DNA of 64,000 nucleotides from Mycobacterium sp. Root135 (lineage in GTDB: Bacteria; Actinomycetota; Actinomycetes; Mycobacteriales; Mycobacteriaceae), in assembly GCF_001426545.1 (NCBI RefSeq), contig NZ_LMEZ01000007.1, positions 318,478-382,477 on the forward strand, written 5' to 3'. This document shows positions 8,246 through 16,711 of the stretch, one piece after another. The notes beneath the pieces are model-generated. The model had not been told where the DNA came from. It saw nothing but the letters and a program-made list of their open reading frames with translations, and searched no databases. The translations under genes and the position numbers were made by a program. Position 1 is the stretch's first letter. Each line of letters opens with the position of its first letter.

Positions 8246-9336
8246 CGACCACCTCGGACTCCGTTGCAGCAGCGCAGTCGGCTCCGGCCTCCGAACGGAC
8301 GACACTTCGCCAGGCAATCCTGCATCGACCCAACGACTTGCGGATCGAGGAGGTGCCGATGCCGCGACTCGAACCCGGTGACGTACTCCTGCGCGTCGAC
8401 GCCGCGTTGTTGTGCGGCACGGACGTTCGCATCTTCGAGGGCCGCAAGCAGAAGAACGTCACCTTCCCCACGGTGCTGGGACACGAATTCGCGGGCACCG
8501 TCGTCGACGCCAACGGTCCGCTGCCAGAGGGCGTGTCGATGGGTGCTCAGGTCGCGGTCTACCCGCTGGTCACCTGTGGCGTGTGCGCGGCCTGCCGCAA
8601 GGGGCACGAGAACATCTGCAAGAACCGAAAGGCGTTCGGCTATCAGTTGACCGGCGGGCTGTCGCAGTACGTCCACGTCCCGGCCGTCGCCCGGCAGAAC
8701 CTCGTTCCGGTGCCGGGAGTAGCGGCCGCCGAGGCCGCGATCATCGAGCCCGTCGCATGTGCCTACAACGGGCAGAAGCTCGCCAACATGGAACGCGCCG
8801 AGACGGCACTCATCGTCGGGTGCGGGCCGCTCGGCCTCATCCACGCCGGTCTGGCGAAGAGCTTCGGTGTGGAAAGGGTCGCCGCCGTCGACCCCATCGC
8901 CCAACGGCGAGCCATGGCCACCCGCTTCGGAGCGGACCTGGTTCTCGAGCCCGGCGCCGACACCGCCGACCAACTCAACGACTTCAGCGACGGCGGCATC
9001 GACGTGCTCGTCATGGCCATCGGCCGAATCGACGCCCTGACACCCTATTTGGGTTGTCTTGCCCCCGGTGCAAGCGTGTCGGTGTTCGCCGGCTTCGGCG
9101 CTGACGCCGATCTGGCCGTGTCGGCCAACGACGTCCACTACAACGAGTGGAACATCGTCGGTGCCTCGTCATGCCGACTCGACGGCTTCCATGCCGTCGC
9201 CCCCATGGTCGCCTCCGGCGCGCTGCCGGTTGCCGACCTGATCGGCACCCAGTTGCCGCTCGACCGTGCCGTCGAGGCCCTCAACCTCGCCGGCTCCGGC
9301 GCTGACATGCGCGTCGGCGTCAACCCCTGGGCCTGA
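8242..9336 (+). CDS. Zinc-dependent alcohol/polyol dehydrogenase (MDR family)
   Basis: 364 residues. Catalytic-zinc region LLCGTDVRIFEG (Cys) and GHEFAGTV (His-Glu); structural-zinc cysteines in CGVCAACRKGHENIC; Rossmann loop VGCGPLG. This is the sorbitol/threonine dehydrogenase branch of the medium-chain dehydrogenases, which oxidises a secondary hydroxyl of a polyol or sugar with NAD. The GTG start at 8242 overlaps the DeoR stop. Followed by an aldolase, an FGGY kinase and a 2-hydroxyacid dehydrogenase, so it is probably the first step, turning a polyol or sugar into a ketose. The substrate cannot be read from sequence. Confidence 0.87.
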   Translation: MTTTSDSVAAAQSAPASERTTLRQAILHRPNDLRIEEVPMPRLEPGDVLLRVDAALLCGTDVRIFEGRKQKNVTFPTVLGHEFAGTVVDANGPLPEGVSMGAQVAVYPLVTCGVCAACRKGHENICKNRKAFGYQLTGGLSQYVHVPAVARQNLVPVPGVAAAEAAIIEPVACAYNGQKLANMERAETALIVGCGPLGLIHAGLAKSFGVERVAAVDPIAQRRAMATRFGADLVLEPGADTADQLNDFSDGGIDVLVMAIGRIDALTPYLGCLAPGASVSVFAGFGADADLAVSANDVHYNEWNIVGASSCRLDGFHAVAPMVASGALPVADLIGTQLPLDRAVEALNLAGSGADMRVGVNPWA

Positions 9337-9389
9337 TCACAGGCTCATCCCCGGCCCCGTCCCACCACCCAAAAGGAGCAGTACCCACG

Positions 9390-10232
9390 ATGACCGCCAC
9401 CTTCACACCCGCGTTCGACGTCAATCCGACCGGAACCACTGCCGCGCTCGGCCGAAACCTGCGACTGCGCAGGCTCTTCGCCGCCGACGGTCGCACCGTC
9501 ACCGTCGCGCTCGACCAGGCCGTGCCACGGGGCGTCGCACCGCGGCTCGCCACGATCGGGTCCACGTTCGCCAGCATCGCCGAAGGCGAGCCGGACGCCG
9601 TCACCATCACCAAGGGCCTCGCCGGTCCGCTACTCGGCGGCAATCGCTCGCCGATGCCGTGGATCCTCAAGGCGTCCATGTTCTCCGTCGAGTTCCACCC
9701 CACCTACGACGCGACGATCGCGACCGTGCAGGACGCCGTGCGGATGGGCGCAGACGCCGTCGCCGTCGGCATCTCGGCCGGCTCGTCCAACCAGGTCGCC
9801 ATGTTCGAAATGCTCACCCGCGTCGTCGAAGAAGCTCACACCTGGGGACTCCCCGTCGTGTGCCACGCCTACCCGTCCGGCGAGATGTGGGGCGACCGCA
9901 AGGGTTCCACCGAATCGGTCCTCTACGCCTCCCGCGCCGCGGCCGAGCTGGGCACCGACATCGTCAAGACCTGGTACACCGGATCCACCTCCGAGTTCGC
10001 CAAGGTCGTCGAGGGAACCCCGGCCATCGTCGTCGCCGCCGGTGGTGCGCCCGCCGAGAGCCCGCTGGACGTGCTCAAGCAGGCGGCCTCCGTCGTCGAG
10101 GCCGGCGCTCACGGAATGACCGCCGGCCGCAACATCTGGCAGGCACCGGAGCCAGGCAAGATGGTCGCCGCCCTCAAGGCCGTCATCCACGGTGGTGACA
10201 GCCCCGAGGTTGCGGCCAAGCTGCTCGACTGA
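9390..10232 (+). CDS. Class I (DhnA/LsrF-type) aldolase
   Basis: 280 residues, a TIM-barrel aldolase of the DeoC/DhnA/LacD superfamily. The Schiff-base lysine is in DIVKTWYTG, and an earlier ALDQAVPRGVAP segment matches the DhnA phosphate-site strand. Preceded by AAAAGGAG (9371-9378) and the ATG at 9390. In the cassette it sits between the dehydrogenase and the FGGY kinase, so it likely cleaves a phosphorylated ketose made by the kinase. The pairing of an LsrF-like aldolase with an FGGY kinase resembles the autoinducer-2 breakdown enzymes LsrF/LsrK, but no Lsr transporter is present. Confidence 0.82.
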   Translation: MTATFTPAFDVNPTGTTAALGRNLRLRRLFAADGRTVTVALDQAVPRGVAPRLATIGSTFASIAEGEPDAVTITKGLAGPLLGGNRSPMPWILKASMFSVEFHPTYDATIATVQDAVRMGADAVAVGISAGSSNQVAMFEMLTRVVEEAHTWGLPVVCHAYPSGEMWGDRKGSTESVLYASRAAAELGTDIVKTWYTGSTSEFAKVVEGTPAIVVAAGGAPAESPLDVLKQAASVVEAGAHGMTAGRNIWQAPEPGKMVAALKAVIHGGDSPEVAAKLLD

Positions 10233-10296
10233 CCGAAACCCCCTGTTCCACCGCCGAATCGACACGTGCGCGACCCCCGAAGGAGTGGGTTCCGAT

Positions 10297-11850
10297 ATGC
10301 CTGATCAGCACGCCGCTGAGTCGACCTACCTCGGAATCGACGTCGGCACGTCCGCCACGAAGGCGGTGGTCTTGGCCTCCGACGGAACGGTCGTCGCCCG
10401 GTCCCGGGTTCCGCATCCCGCAGCGCGCGGAGCGGGGGCCGGGCGGGCCGACCCGTCGGCATGGCGGACCAGCATCACCGCTGCGGTGCTCGCCTTGGCC
10501 CCGCGCACCGCGACCGTCCGAGGCGTCGGAATGGACACCCACTGTCCGACCGCTCTGCTGCTCGACGACGACGGCCACCCGTTGGCCGCGGGCGTCACCT
10601 GGGATCATCCGGGACTGGTCGAGCCCACCGCGCAGCTGATCGCGGCGCTCGACCCCGAACACCGTCGTCTGGTCGGCAACCACCTGATGCCCGCCACCGC
10701 GATGGGAGCCGCTCACCGACTTCTGCAGCTCATCGAGCCCGAAGCCATCTCGGCGGCAACGACTTTCGGGCTCGCCGGCACGTGGCTTGGACAGTGGCTC
10801 ACCGGGGAGCGGGCCATCGACCCCACCCAGGCGTCCTACACCGGCTTGATGGCCAGCACGGACGGGTCGTGCCGCTGGCTGACCGAAGTCCTGCAGGAAC
10901 TTGGGATTCCCGAACGACACCTGCCTCCAGTACGTCCGTCGTTGAGCGTGCTCGGCCCGCTGCGTGCCACTGCCGCTGCGACGCTGGGGCTGCCATCGGG
11001 CATTCCCGTCATGGTCGGATCGGGTGACACCCCCGCCGCCTCCTACGCACTTGGCACCGAGCCGGGTGGTCGTCCGCTGCTCATCATGGGGACCACGCAC
11101 GTGGTGTCCAATGCCCTTGACGCGCCGGACTTTCGTGCGAAGGCACTGCAACGGGTGGACGTCCACGCCGGCCGCTGGCTCATCAACGGCGTCATCAACG
11201 GCGGTGACGCGTTGGCGGAGGGCGCCGAACTCCTCGGCTACGGGCGCGGTGACATCGCCGTCGAGGCCTTGGTCGGAACGGCCTTTCAGGCCCGACCCGC
11301 CGAGGTGGCCGACGCCCCGGTGTTCATTCCGCACACGCGGCCAGAACGAGGTCCGCTGTGGTTCGCCGAGCCGCGCACCGCGCTCCTCGGTGCCGTCCCC
11401 GATCCCGCGACCGCCGCGGTCGCCCGCGGTGTCGTCGAAGGAGTGCTGTTCGCCGACCGGATCATCGTTGAGTCCTGCATCGGCGACCAGCAGCGAACCC
11501 TCTACGCCAGTGGTGCATTCGGCTTCGAACCCGAGCTGCCGCAACTGCTCGCCGACGCGCTGGACCGTGACATCCTCGTCGTCGACGAGAGTCACCTTCC
11601 CGCGATCGGCGCCGCGGCGATGTGCGTCGAGGTGCTGGAGGGCTCCGTCGTCGCTCCCCCGCGCGCTCGGCTGGTGACGCCGCGACCGGAATGGCGCGGC
11701 ACCGTGGCCGAACGCTGGCAGCGCTACCGACACGTCTGGTCGAGCGTCACGGGGACACCGCCGCCAAGCACCTTGGACGAGTCCGTGCAACCACCTCCGT
11801 CCGCATCCCAACTGCCATACCGCACCCAGACCGGAAGAGTCCTCACGTGA
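10297..11850 (+). CDS. FGGY-family carbohydrate kinase
   Basis: 517 residues, normal for FGGY kinases. The N-terminal phosphate loop is GIDVGTSATKAVVL. The second domain has the VGSGDTPAASYALG segment and the family's adenosine-binding block near MGTTHVVSNAL. Such enzymes phosphorylate a ketose or polyol with ATP (xylulose, ribulose, fuculose, autoinducer-2 precursors). The ATG at 10297 follows AGGAG at 10281, slightly far (about 11 bases). The 3' end overlaps the next gene through GTGA. Specificity is unknown. Confidence 0.87.
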   Translation: MPDQHAAESTYLGIDVGTSATKAVVLASDGTVVARSRVPHPAARGAGAGRADPSAWRTSITAAVLALAPRTATVRGVGMDTHCPTALLLDDDGHPLAAGVTWDHPGLVEPTAQLIAALDPEHRRLVGNHLMPATAMGAAHRLLQLIEPEAISAATTFGLAGTWLGQWLTGERAIDPTQASYTGLMASTDGSCRWLTEVLQELGIPERHLPPVRPSLSVLGPLRATAAATLGLPSGIPVMVGSGDTPAASYALGTEPGGRPLLIMGTTHVVSNALDAPDFRAKALQRVDVHAGRWLINGVINGGDALAEGAELLGYGRGDIAVEALVGTAFQARPAEVADAPVFIPHTRPERGPLWFAEPRTALLGAVPDPATAAVARGVVEGVLFADRIIVESCIGDQQRTLYASGAFGFEPELPQLLADALDRDILVVDESHLPAIGAAAMCVEVLEGSVVAPPRARLVTPRPEWRGTVAERWQRYRHVWSSVTGTPPPSTLDESVQPPPSASQLPYRTQTGRVLT

Positions 11851-12836
11851 CCGCGTCCCCCGCAACAGCGCGTCCCGTCACCGGGATGATCTACCTCTCA
11901 AGACTTCTCACCGACCGGGCGATGAGTCACCTCCATTCGCTGGGCGCTCCGCTGCGAGTCGGGTCGGAGGCGCCACCCACGCGCTCCGAGCTCGAGGCGG
12001 GCATCGCGGGTGCCAGTGCCGCCGTCATCACCCTGACCGAGCGGGTCGACGCCGAACTGCTTGCCGCGGCGGGCCCACAGTTGAAGGTCATCGCCAACGT
12101 CGCGGTCGGGTACGACAACGTCGACCTGTCGGCGACCGAGGCTGCCGGCGTGACCGTCACCAACACCCCCGGCGTGCTCGACCGGGCCTCCGCCGACCAC
12201 ACGTTCGCCCTGATTCTGGCTGCCACCCGACGAATCGCCGAGGGTGACAGGCTGATTCGCAGCCAGGAGCCGTGGGTCTGGGGTCCGAGAATGCTGGTGG
12301 GCCTCGACGTCAGTGCCGGCGCCACCCTCGGAATCCTTGGGTATGGGCGCATCGGTGCGGCCGTGGCTCGCCGCGCGCACGCCTTCGACATGACCGTCAT
12401 CGCCTCGTCGCGCAGTCGCACCCCCGGCACCGTCGAGGACGGCGTCACCTTCGTCGACCAGGCCACCCTGCTGCGCGACAGCGACGTGGTCACGGTCCAC
12501 ACGCCGCTGACACCCGAGACGCGACACTTGATCGACGCGTCGGCATTCGAGGCGATGAAGCCCACCGCGTATCTGATCAACACCGCCCGCGGCGGCGTGG
12601 TCGACGAAGCCGCGTTGATGGCCGCCCTTCACGGGCGCCAAATACGCGGCGCCGCACTGGACGTCTTCGAGGGTGAACCCGCGGTCAACCCGGCCCTCTT
12701 GGACACCCCGGGCCTCGTCCTGACTCCCCACACGGCCAGCGCAGGCGAGGCGACCCGCGACACCATGGGCATCCTCGCCGTCGACAACGTCGCGGCCGTG
12801 TTGTCCGGGAACGCTCCGCTTACTCCGGTGCGCTGA
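11847..12836 (+). CDS. D-2-hydroxyacid dehydrogenase (NAD-dependent)
   Basis: 329 residues from GTG 11847. Family signature elements: nucleotide-binding GILGYGRIGAAVARRA, catalytic Arg in NTARGGVVD, and the His-containing LTPHTASAGEA. Members reduce glyoxylate, hydroxypyruvate or other 2-keto acids. As the last gene of the DeoR cassette it may reduce the two- or three-carbon fragment (for example glycolaldehyde-derived glyoxylate or hydroxypyruvate) released by the aldolase. It is convergent with the copper amine oxidase gene 24 bases further on; no hairpin separates them. Confidence 0.88.
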   Translation: MTASPATARPVTGMIYLSRLLTDRAMSHLHSLGAPLRVGSEAPPTRSELEAGIAGASAAVITLTERVDAELLAAAGPQLKVIANVAVGYDNVDLSATEAAGVTVTNTPGVLDRASADHTFALILAATRRIAEGDRLIRSQEPWVWGPRMLVGLDVSAGATLGILGYGRIGAAVARRAHAFDMTVIASSRSRTPGTVEDGVTFVDQATLLRDSDVVTVHTPLTPETRHLIDASAFEAMKPTAYLINTARGGVVDEAALMAALHGRQIRGAALDVFEGEPAVNPALLDTPGLVLTPHTASAGEATRDTMGILAVDNVAAVLSGNAPLTPVR

Positions 12837-12860
12837 CGGGGAACAGACATTAGCCGCTCG

Positions 12861-14774
12861 TCAGTGACAGGACTTTCCGGACGACGGTGGCGGCACGTCC
12901 AGCGACGGGTTTCGGTCGAAGAACCCGACCGGCTTCAGCGTGAAACCCACGTAGTCGCACGGCATGATCGGCCAGTCCTCCGGCCGGGGCAGGTGAGACG
13001 TTCCGAACGTGTGCCACAGGACGACGTCGGTGTCGACCAGATCGCGCTCCTGCTTGACCCACTCCCCGATCCCGTCACCGCGATGCTGGTTCGGATAGTC
13101 TCCGGCCGCGTGTAACTCGCGAGGGTCATACCGCGTCACCCAGAGGTGGGTGCGGGCGAACTCCGCCCGGCGGGCGAGGTCACTCCCCTCCGCGGCCAGC
13201 AGCAGCGGCCCGGCGAACGGAACCAGCTTGTAGGCCACCGGATCGCCGAATCTGTTGTGCGAGTGCGGGTTTATCACCTTCCACGTTCTCGCGGTCGCCG
13301 TGTTGCAGGAGCGGCGCGCGTCACGTTCGTTTTCGATGACGGTCTTCTGCGCGACGATGGCGTTTCCGTACTCGTTGCCCGGCCCGATCGGCCTGCCGAC
13401 GGCGTCCACCTCGACAACGGTGTTGCCGGGCCCGTCCACCTCGAGGTCGAGTCGCATGTTGAACAGGTGCTGATGGTTGGGCGCGTCGAGTTGCGGCGCG
13501 ACGAGGGTGCCGAACTCCGGAACGGCCCCCGGCGCGATGGCCCTGGTCTGCACGATGCCAGTCAGTTTGGCTTCGAACTGAATGGTCCCATCCTGGTAGA
13601 AGTACCAGAAGAAGCCGTACTCGTAGTTGCCTATCGTGTGGATCGCCGACACCACCAACCGCCGCGAACGGCGCACCTCGGCCTTCTCCTGGTAGCGGAA
13701 GTTCCAGTGCTTCCAGAGGATTCCGTAGTCCTCCTCGTGAATGCAGATGGCGTTGACGATGGTGTGCGGGTTGCCCGACTCGTCGGCCAAGGTGGCGTCC
13801 AGATAGCGAATCTCGCCGAGGCAGTCACAGCCCAGCGACAGCGATCCGACGGTCTTGCCGAGGTTGTACTCACCGGCGTCGAAGACGTTGCGGAAGTAGA
13901 AGTCGTTGCTGGTGTCCCCGTAGGGCACCACCATTTCGCTGATCGCCGCCCGGTGCAGAATCGAGCGCCGGCGGTCACCATCGGCGTAGGACACGTCACT
14001 GATCACCAAGCCCTCGACGGCGTCGACGTGGGCGTGCAACCGCCAGCGCTGCCACTCCAGGACGTTGCCCGACACCGTGAACGACGGACCGTCGGGCTGG
14101 TGAATCTCCAACGGACGCAGGTCGGTACGCAACGGCCCGACGCTGGACACGTCGTAGTTGCCGCTCTCGGGAGGCAGCGGGACCGGATCCTCCTCCTCGA
14201 TGGCCGCCACCGACTTCTCGTCGCAGTCGATGACGAAGACCAGGTTGCCGACCGGACGCGCGTAGGCGTTGTCCTCCGGGAATTCCCGAACGTAGGCACT
14301 GGCCCGGATGATGCGGCGCCGGGCGTCGACCCCTGGAACGGGCAGGGTGCCCGTCGACCACGGATCGATCTGCAGCAGTTCGAGATTGGTGACACCGTGG
14401 CGCGTCAACGCCTCCACCGCCGCCGGATCGCCCTTGACGATGCCGTCGAGTTCCATGATCTCTTCGATCATGATGGCGGGTTGCACGCCCTCGATCCGAT
14501 CCCAGCTCACCAGCGACTCGGATTCGAGGTCGACCCGGGCTTCGTACGTGGCACGGCTGGTCCGGTCGTAGGCCACCACGAACGCCATCCGGGGTCCTGC
14601 GGTGCCCTCCCGGACGTCCCGCTTGTCCGGATAGTCCAGTCGGACGATCGGAAATCTCAGTGCGGTCAGGTCGGGATGGGCAGCCTTGAGGGTGCCCACT
14701 GCGCCGGTGATCTCGGCGGCGGTGAGTGGATCGTAGGGATGCGCGGTCGAGATGCGCGGTTGCGTTGCGGTCAC
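12861..14774 (-). CDS. Copper/topaquinone amine oxidase (copy 1)
   Basis: 637 residues; oxidises a primary amine to the aldehyde with release of ammonia and H2O2. The topaquinone precursor is Tyr384 in NYEY, the catalytic base Asp299 in FDAGEY, and the copper ligands His434/His436 (NHQHLF) and His594 (SHLPRPED). Positions nearly match those known for Arthrobacter globiformis amine oxidase (382, 298, 431/433, 592). The start is the GTG at 14774, with AAGGAG at 14788-14793; a start at 14918 would run into the permease gene. No signal peptide. It lies 32 bases after the APC permease on the same strand, so import and oxidation are coupled. A second copy is at 58380-60293. Confidence 0.93.
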   Translation of the reverse strand: MTATQPRISTAHPYDPLTAAEITGAVGTLKAAHPDLTALRFPIVRLDYPDKRDVREGTAGPRMAFVVAYDRTSRATYEARVDLESESLVSWDRIEGVQPAIMIEEIMELDGIVKGDPAAVEALTRHGVTNLELLQIDPWSTGTLPVPGVDARRRIIRASAYVREFPEDNAYARPVGNLVFVIDCDEKSVAAIEEEDPVPLPPESGNYDVSSVGPLRTDLRPLEIHQPDGPSFTVSGNVLEWQRWRLHAHVDAVEGLVISDVSYADGDRRRSILHRAAISEMVVPYGDTSNDFYFRNVFDAGEYNLGKTVGSLSLGCDCLGEIRYLDATLADESGNPHTIVNAICIHEEDYGILWKHWNFRYQEKAEVRRSRRLVVSAIHTIGNYEYGFFWYFYQDGTIQFEAKLTGIVQTRAIAPGAVPEFGTLVAPQLDAPNHQHLFNMRLDLEVDGPGNTVVEVDAVGRPIGPGNEYGNAIVAQKTVIENERDARRSCNTATARTWKVINPHSHNRFGDPVAYKLVPFAGPLLLAAEGSDLARRAEFARTHLWVTRYDPRELHAAGDYPNQHRGDGIGEWVKQERDLVDTDVVLWHTFGTSHLPRPEDWPIMPCDYVGFTLKPVGFFDRNPSLDVPPPSSGKSCH

Positions 14775-14806
14775 GGTGAGGTCCAGCTCCTTGAAGACTA
14801 GGTGGG

Positions 14807-16264
14807 TCAGACGGACTTGCTGTCGGTCATGACTGGTTGCGGGGGTGAGACCGTCCGCCGGCGGGCCACGTAGGCGGACCATCCCGCGCCCAGTGCGATC
14901 CAAATGCACAGGGCCCACGGCAAACTCGTGAGCGGAGTCTTGTAGAGGGCGCCGAAGACCGCCCCGGCCGCCACGATGACTCCCGCGCCTGCCGCCAGGA
15001 CCAGCTTCACCCGGTTGACCTCATTCCACAGCCCCCGCGCGCCTGCGCAACTGACCACCAGATAGATCAAGGCAAGACCGGTGCCTGCGAAGCCGGCCAT
15101 CCAGCCGAACATCGGGGCCCACTGGGGGCTCAGCACCGTCGGGTCCTCGGTCGCCCTGGAGAAGACGCCGTCGGCAAGCACGACCAACGTAATCGAGACG
15201 ACGGCGGCGACGCCGACCACAGCCGCTCCCACCACGGGCGTGCCCCGCGTGGGATGCAGGGTGGCCAACGTGGCCGGTAGCCGGCCAGCCCTCGACATCG
15301 CGAACATGCCTCGGGTGGCGGCCACGCCGACGCCGATGGCAACGGCCAGCACGTCAAGGATGATCAGCACCGACACGAGGTTGCCGAACCACGTCGAGCC
15401 GAACTCGGAGCCGTTCGACAACGCCTGCAGCGGAAAGACACTGGTCTTCCAGGCGTCGGCGTCTAGACCGAAGCCCACTGCCTGGGCATATGCGGTGATG
15501 ACGAAGTACACGCCCACGATGGTCAGTGACCACAGCACCGCCCGGGGAATGTGGCGCTTGGGGTCGTCGGTCTCCTCGGCGAGGTTCGCCGCCGATTCGA
15601 AGCCGATGAACATGTTGATGCCGTAGAGCACGCCGTAGAGCAGATCCATCGGTGCGACGGCCATCGGGTTGAGCGGTTCAGTCGACAGGCTGTGGCCGCC
15701 GGCGCCGCCCTTGGCGATGACGTAGATCGAGAACAGCAGGATGACGGCCGACGAGATCAACACCAGGGCCAGTTGGGCTCGCACCGAGATCTGGACGCCG
15801 ACGATCACCACGGCGACCACGACCACGACGAACGCGAGCGCGGGCGGCCACCAGGGCATTTCGACGCCGAAGGCGCTCAGCATCAGGTCCGAGGTCATGC
15901 CTCCGAGCACCAGGAACGTGGCCGAGGCGAGGACGAGCATCGCGCCGTAGTACAGCCAGCCCGCCACCACGCCGACACCAGGACCAAACGCGTCGCAGAT
16001 GTACTCGTAGAGCGAGCCGCAGAGGTGAATTCGCTTGGCGTACTGGGCAATGATCCACCCGGCCCCGAAGATGCCGACGCCGGCGATGATGATCGCCACC
16101 GGGGTGGCAACACCGGCACCATGGCCGGTGGCCGAGAGTCCGACGACCAGCGGCAGCAGGGTGGCCACCGAGAAGACGGGCCCCATGAAGCCGACCGACT
16201 GGGCCATCACTCCCGTCATCGAGACCGTGCCACGCTCTCGCGCGTTGACTTCAGGCTGACTCAT
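14807..16264 (-). CDS. APC-superfamily amino acid/amine permease
   Basis: 485 residues with about twelve hydrophobic segments. The N-terminus has the APC motif around MAQSVGFMGPVFSVATLLPL, and the middle has the FIGFESAANLAEETDDPKRHIPRAVLWS loop typical of this superfamily. Proton-coupled uptake of an amino acid or amine across the cell membrane is expected. It is the first gene of a two-gene unit with copper amine oxidase, so its substrate is probably the amine oxidised by that enzyme. A GTACG-ATTTG-CGAAC palindrome lies 43 bases upstream of the start. Confidence 0.87.
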   Translation of the reverse strand: MSQPEVNARERGTVSMTGVMAQSVGFMGPVFSVATLLPLVVGLSATGHGAGVATPVAIIIAGVGIFGAGWIIAQYAKRIHLCGSLYEYICDAFGPGVGVVAGWLYYGAMLVLASATFLVLGGMTSDLMLSAFGVEMPWWPPALAFVVVVVAVVIVGVQISVRAQLALVLISSAVILLFSIYVIAKGGAGGHSLSTEPLNPMAVAPMDLLYGVLYGINMFIGFESAANLAEETDDPKRHIPRAVLWSLTIVGVYFVITAYAQAVGFGLDADAWKTSVFPLQALSNGSEFGSTWFGNLVSVLIILDVLAVAIGVGVAATRGMFAMSRAGRLPATLATLHPTRGTPVVGAAVVGVAAVVSITLVVLADGVFSRATEDPTVLSPQWAPMFGWMAGFAGTGLALIYLVVSCAGARGLWNEVNRVKLVLAAGAGVIVAAGAVFGALYKTPLTSLPWALCIWIALGAGWSAYVARRRTVSPPQPVMTDSKSV

Positions 16265-16306
16265 TCCGCTCCTTGGGCTGTCATCTCGGGTCCGAATACG
16301 GTCTCT

Positions 16307-16330
16307 GTACGATTTGCGAACATGTCGTAC
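16307..16330. promoter_or_regulatory. GTTCG-N5-CGAAC family operator, permease promoter
   Basis: GTACG-ATTTG-CGAAC (16307-16321) is followed by ATGTCGTAC; GTACGA and TCGTAC also form an outer inverted repeat spanning 16307-16330. The same block, with one base changed to a perfect palindrome, lies at 18921 before the MhpA-like gene. It is 43 bases from the permease start (minus strand) and 73 from the relic gene start (plus strand). Confidence 0.65.
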
Positions 16331-16402
16331 GGTTACTGTACAAAATAGTGACCCGGCCCACCCCCAAAGTCAACAGGGGGACGATGTGTTCACGAGGACG
16401 AA

Positions 16403-16576
16403 ATGATCAGAGGTTCGCAAGCAGCCGCGTCATTGCGCGTCGAGGCGGACTACCCGCGCGCGGTGGGCATCGACGACGAATCCCTGCGTTACGGCGTTTT
16501 GGCAGCAGAATCGCGATGTCGACCGCACCGCGGACGGCGAGCGTCGTCGAGGGGCGCACGACGCGGCCGCACGTAG
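16403..16576 (+). pseudogene. Decayed duplicate of the MhpA-like hydroxylase gene, with its promoter
   Basis: The sequence from about 16300 to 16500 aligns by eye with 18915-19200, covering operator, leader, ribosome site (CGAGGACGAA) and the first codons. It starts MIRGSQAAASLRVEA against MMRGSPAAAALRVDV in the intact gene. It then jumps directly to YPRAVGIDDESLR, omitting about 34 residues that contain the FAD-binding GAGPCG loop. The frame stays open to a stop at 16576 but recognisable homology ends near residue 29. The product could not bind FAD. The remaining 16577-16711 holds nothing I can identify. Confidence 0.75.
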
Positions 16577-16711
16577 GTAGGAAATCGAATACGAATGCGT
16601 CGACGTCATCGTGCGGCAGGTGTCCCCGGACTGCGTCACGTCACGAACGGCGAAGCGGGGCAGCCGGATTACGCTCGCGACCGCATCCGAGCACGACGTA
16701 GACGCACGTAA

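Noticed and set aside
13146..14801. 551-codon plus-strand frame opposite copper amine oxidase 1
   Set aside because: High-GC antisense shadow; no family motif, while the minus strand carries all amine oxidase residues.
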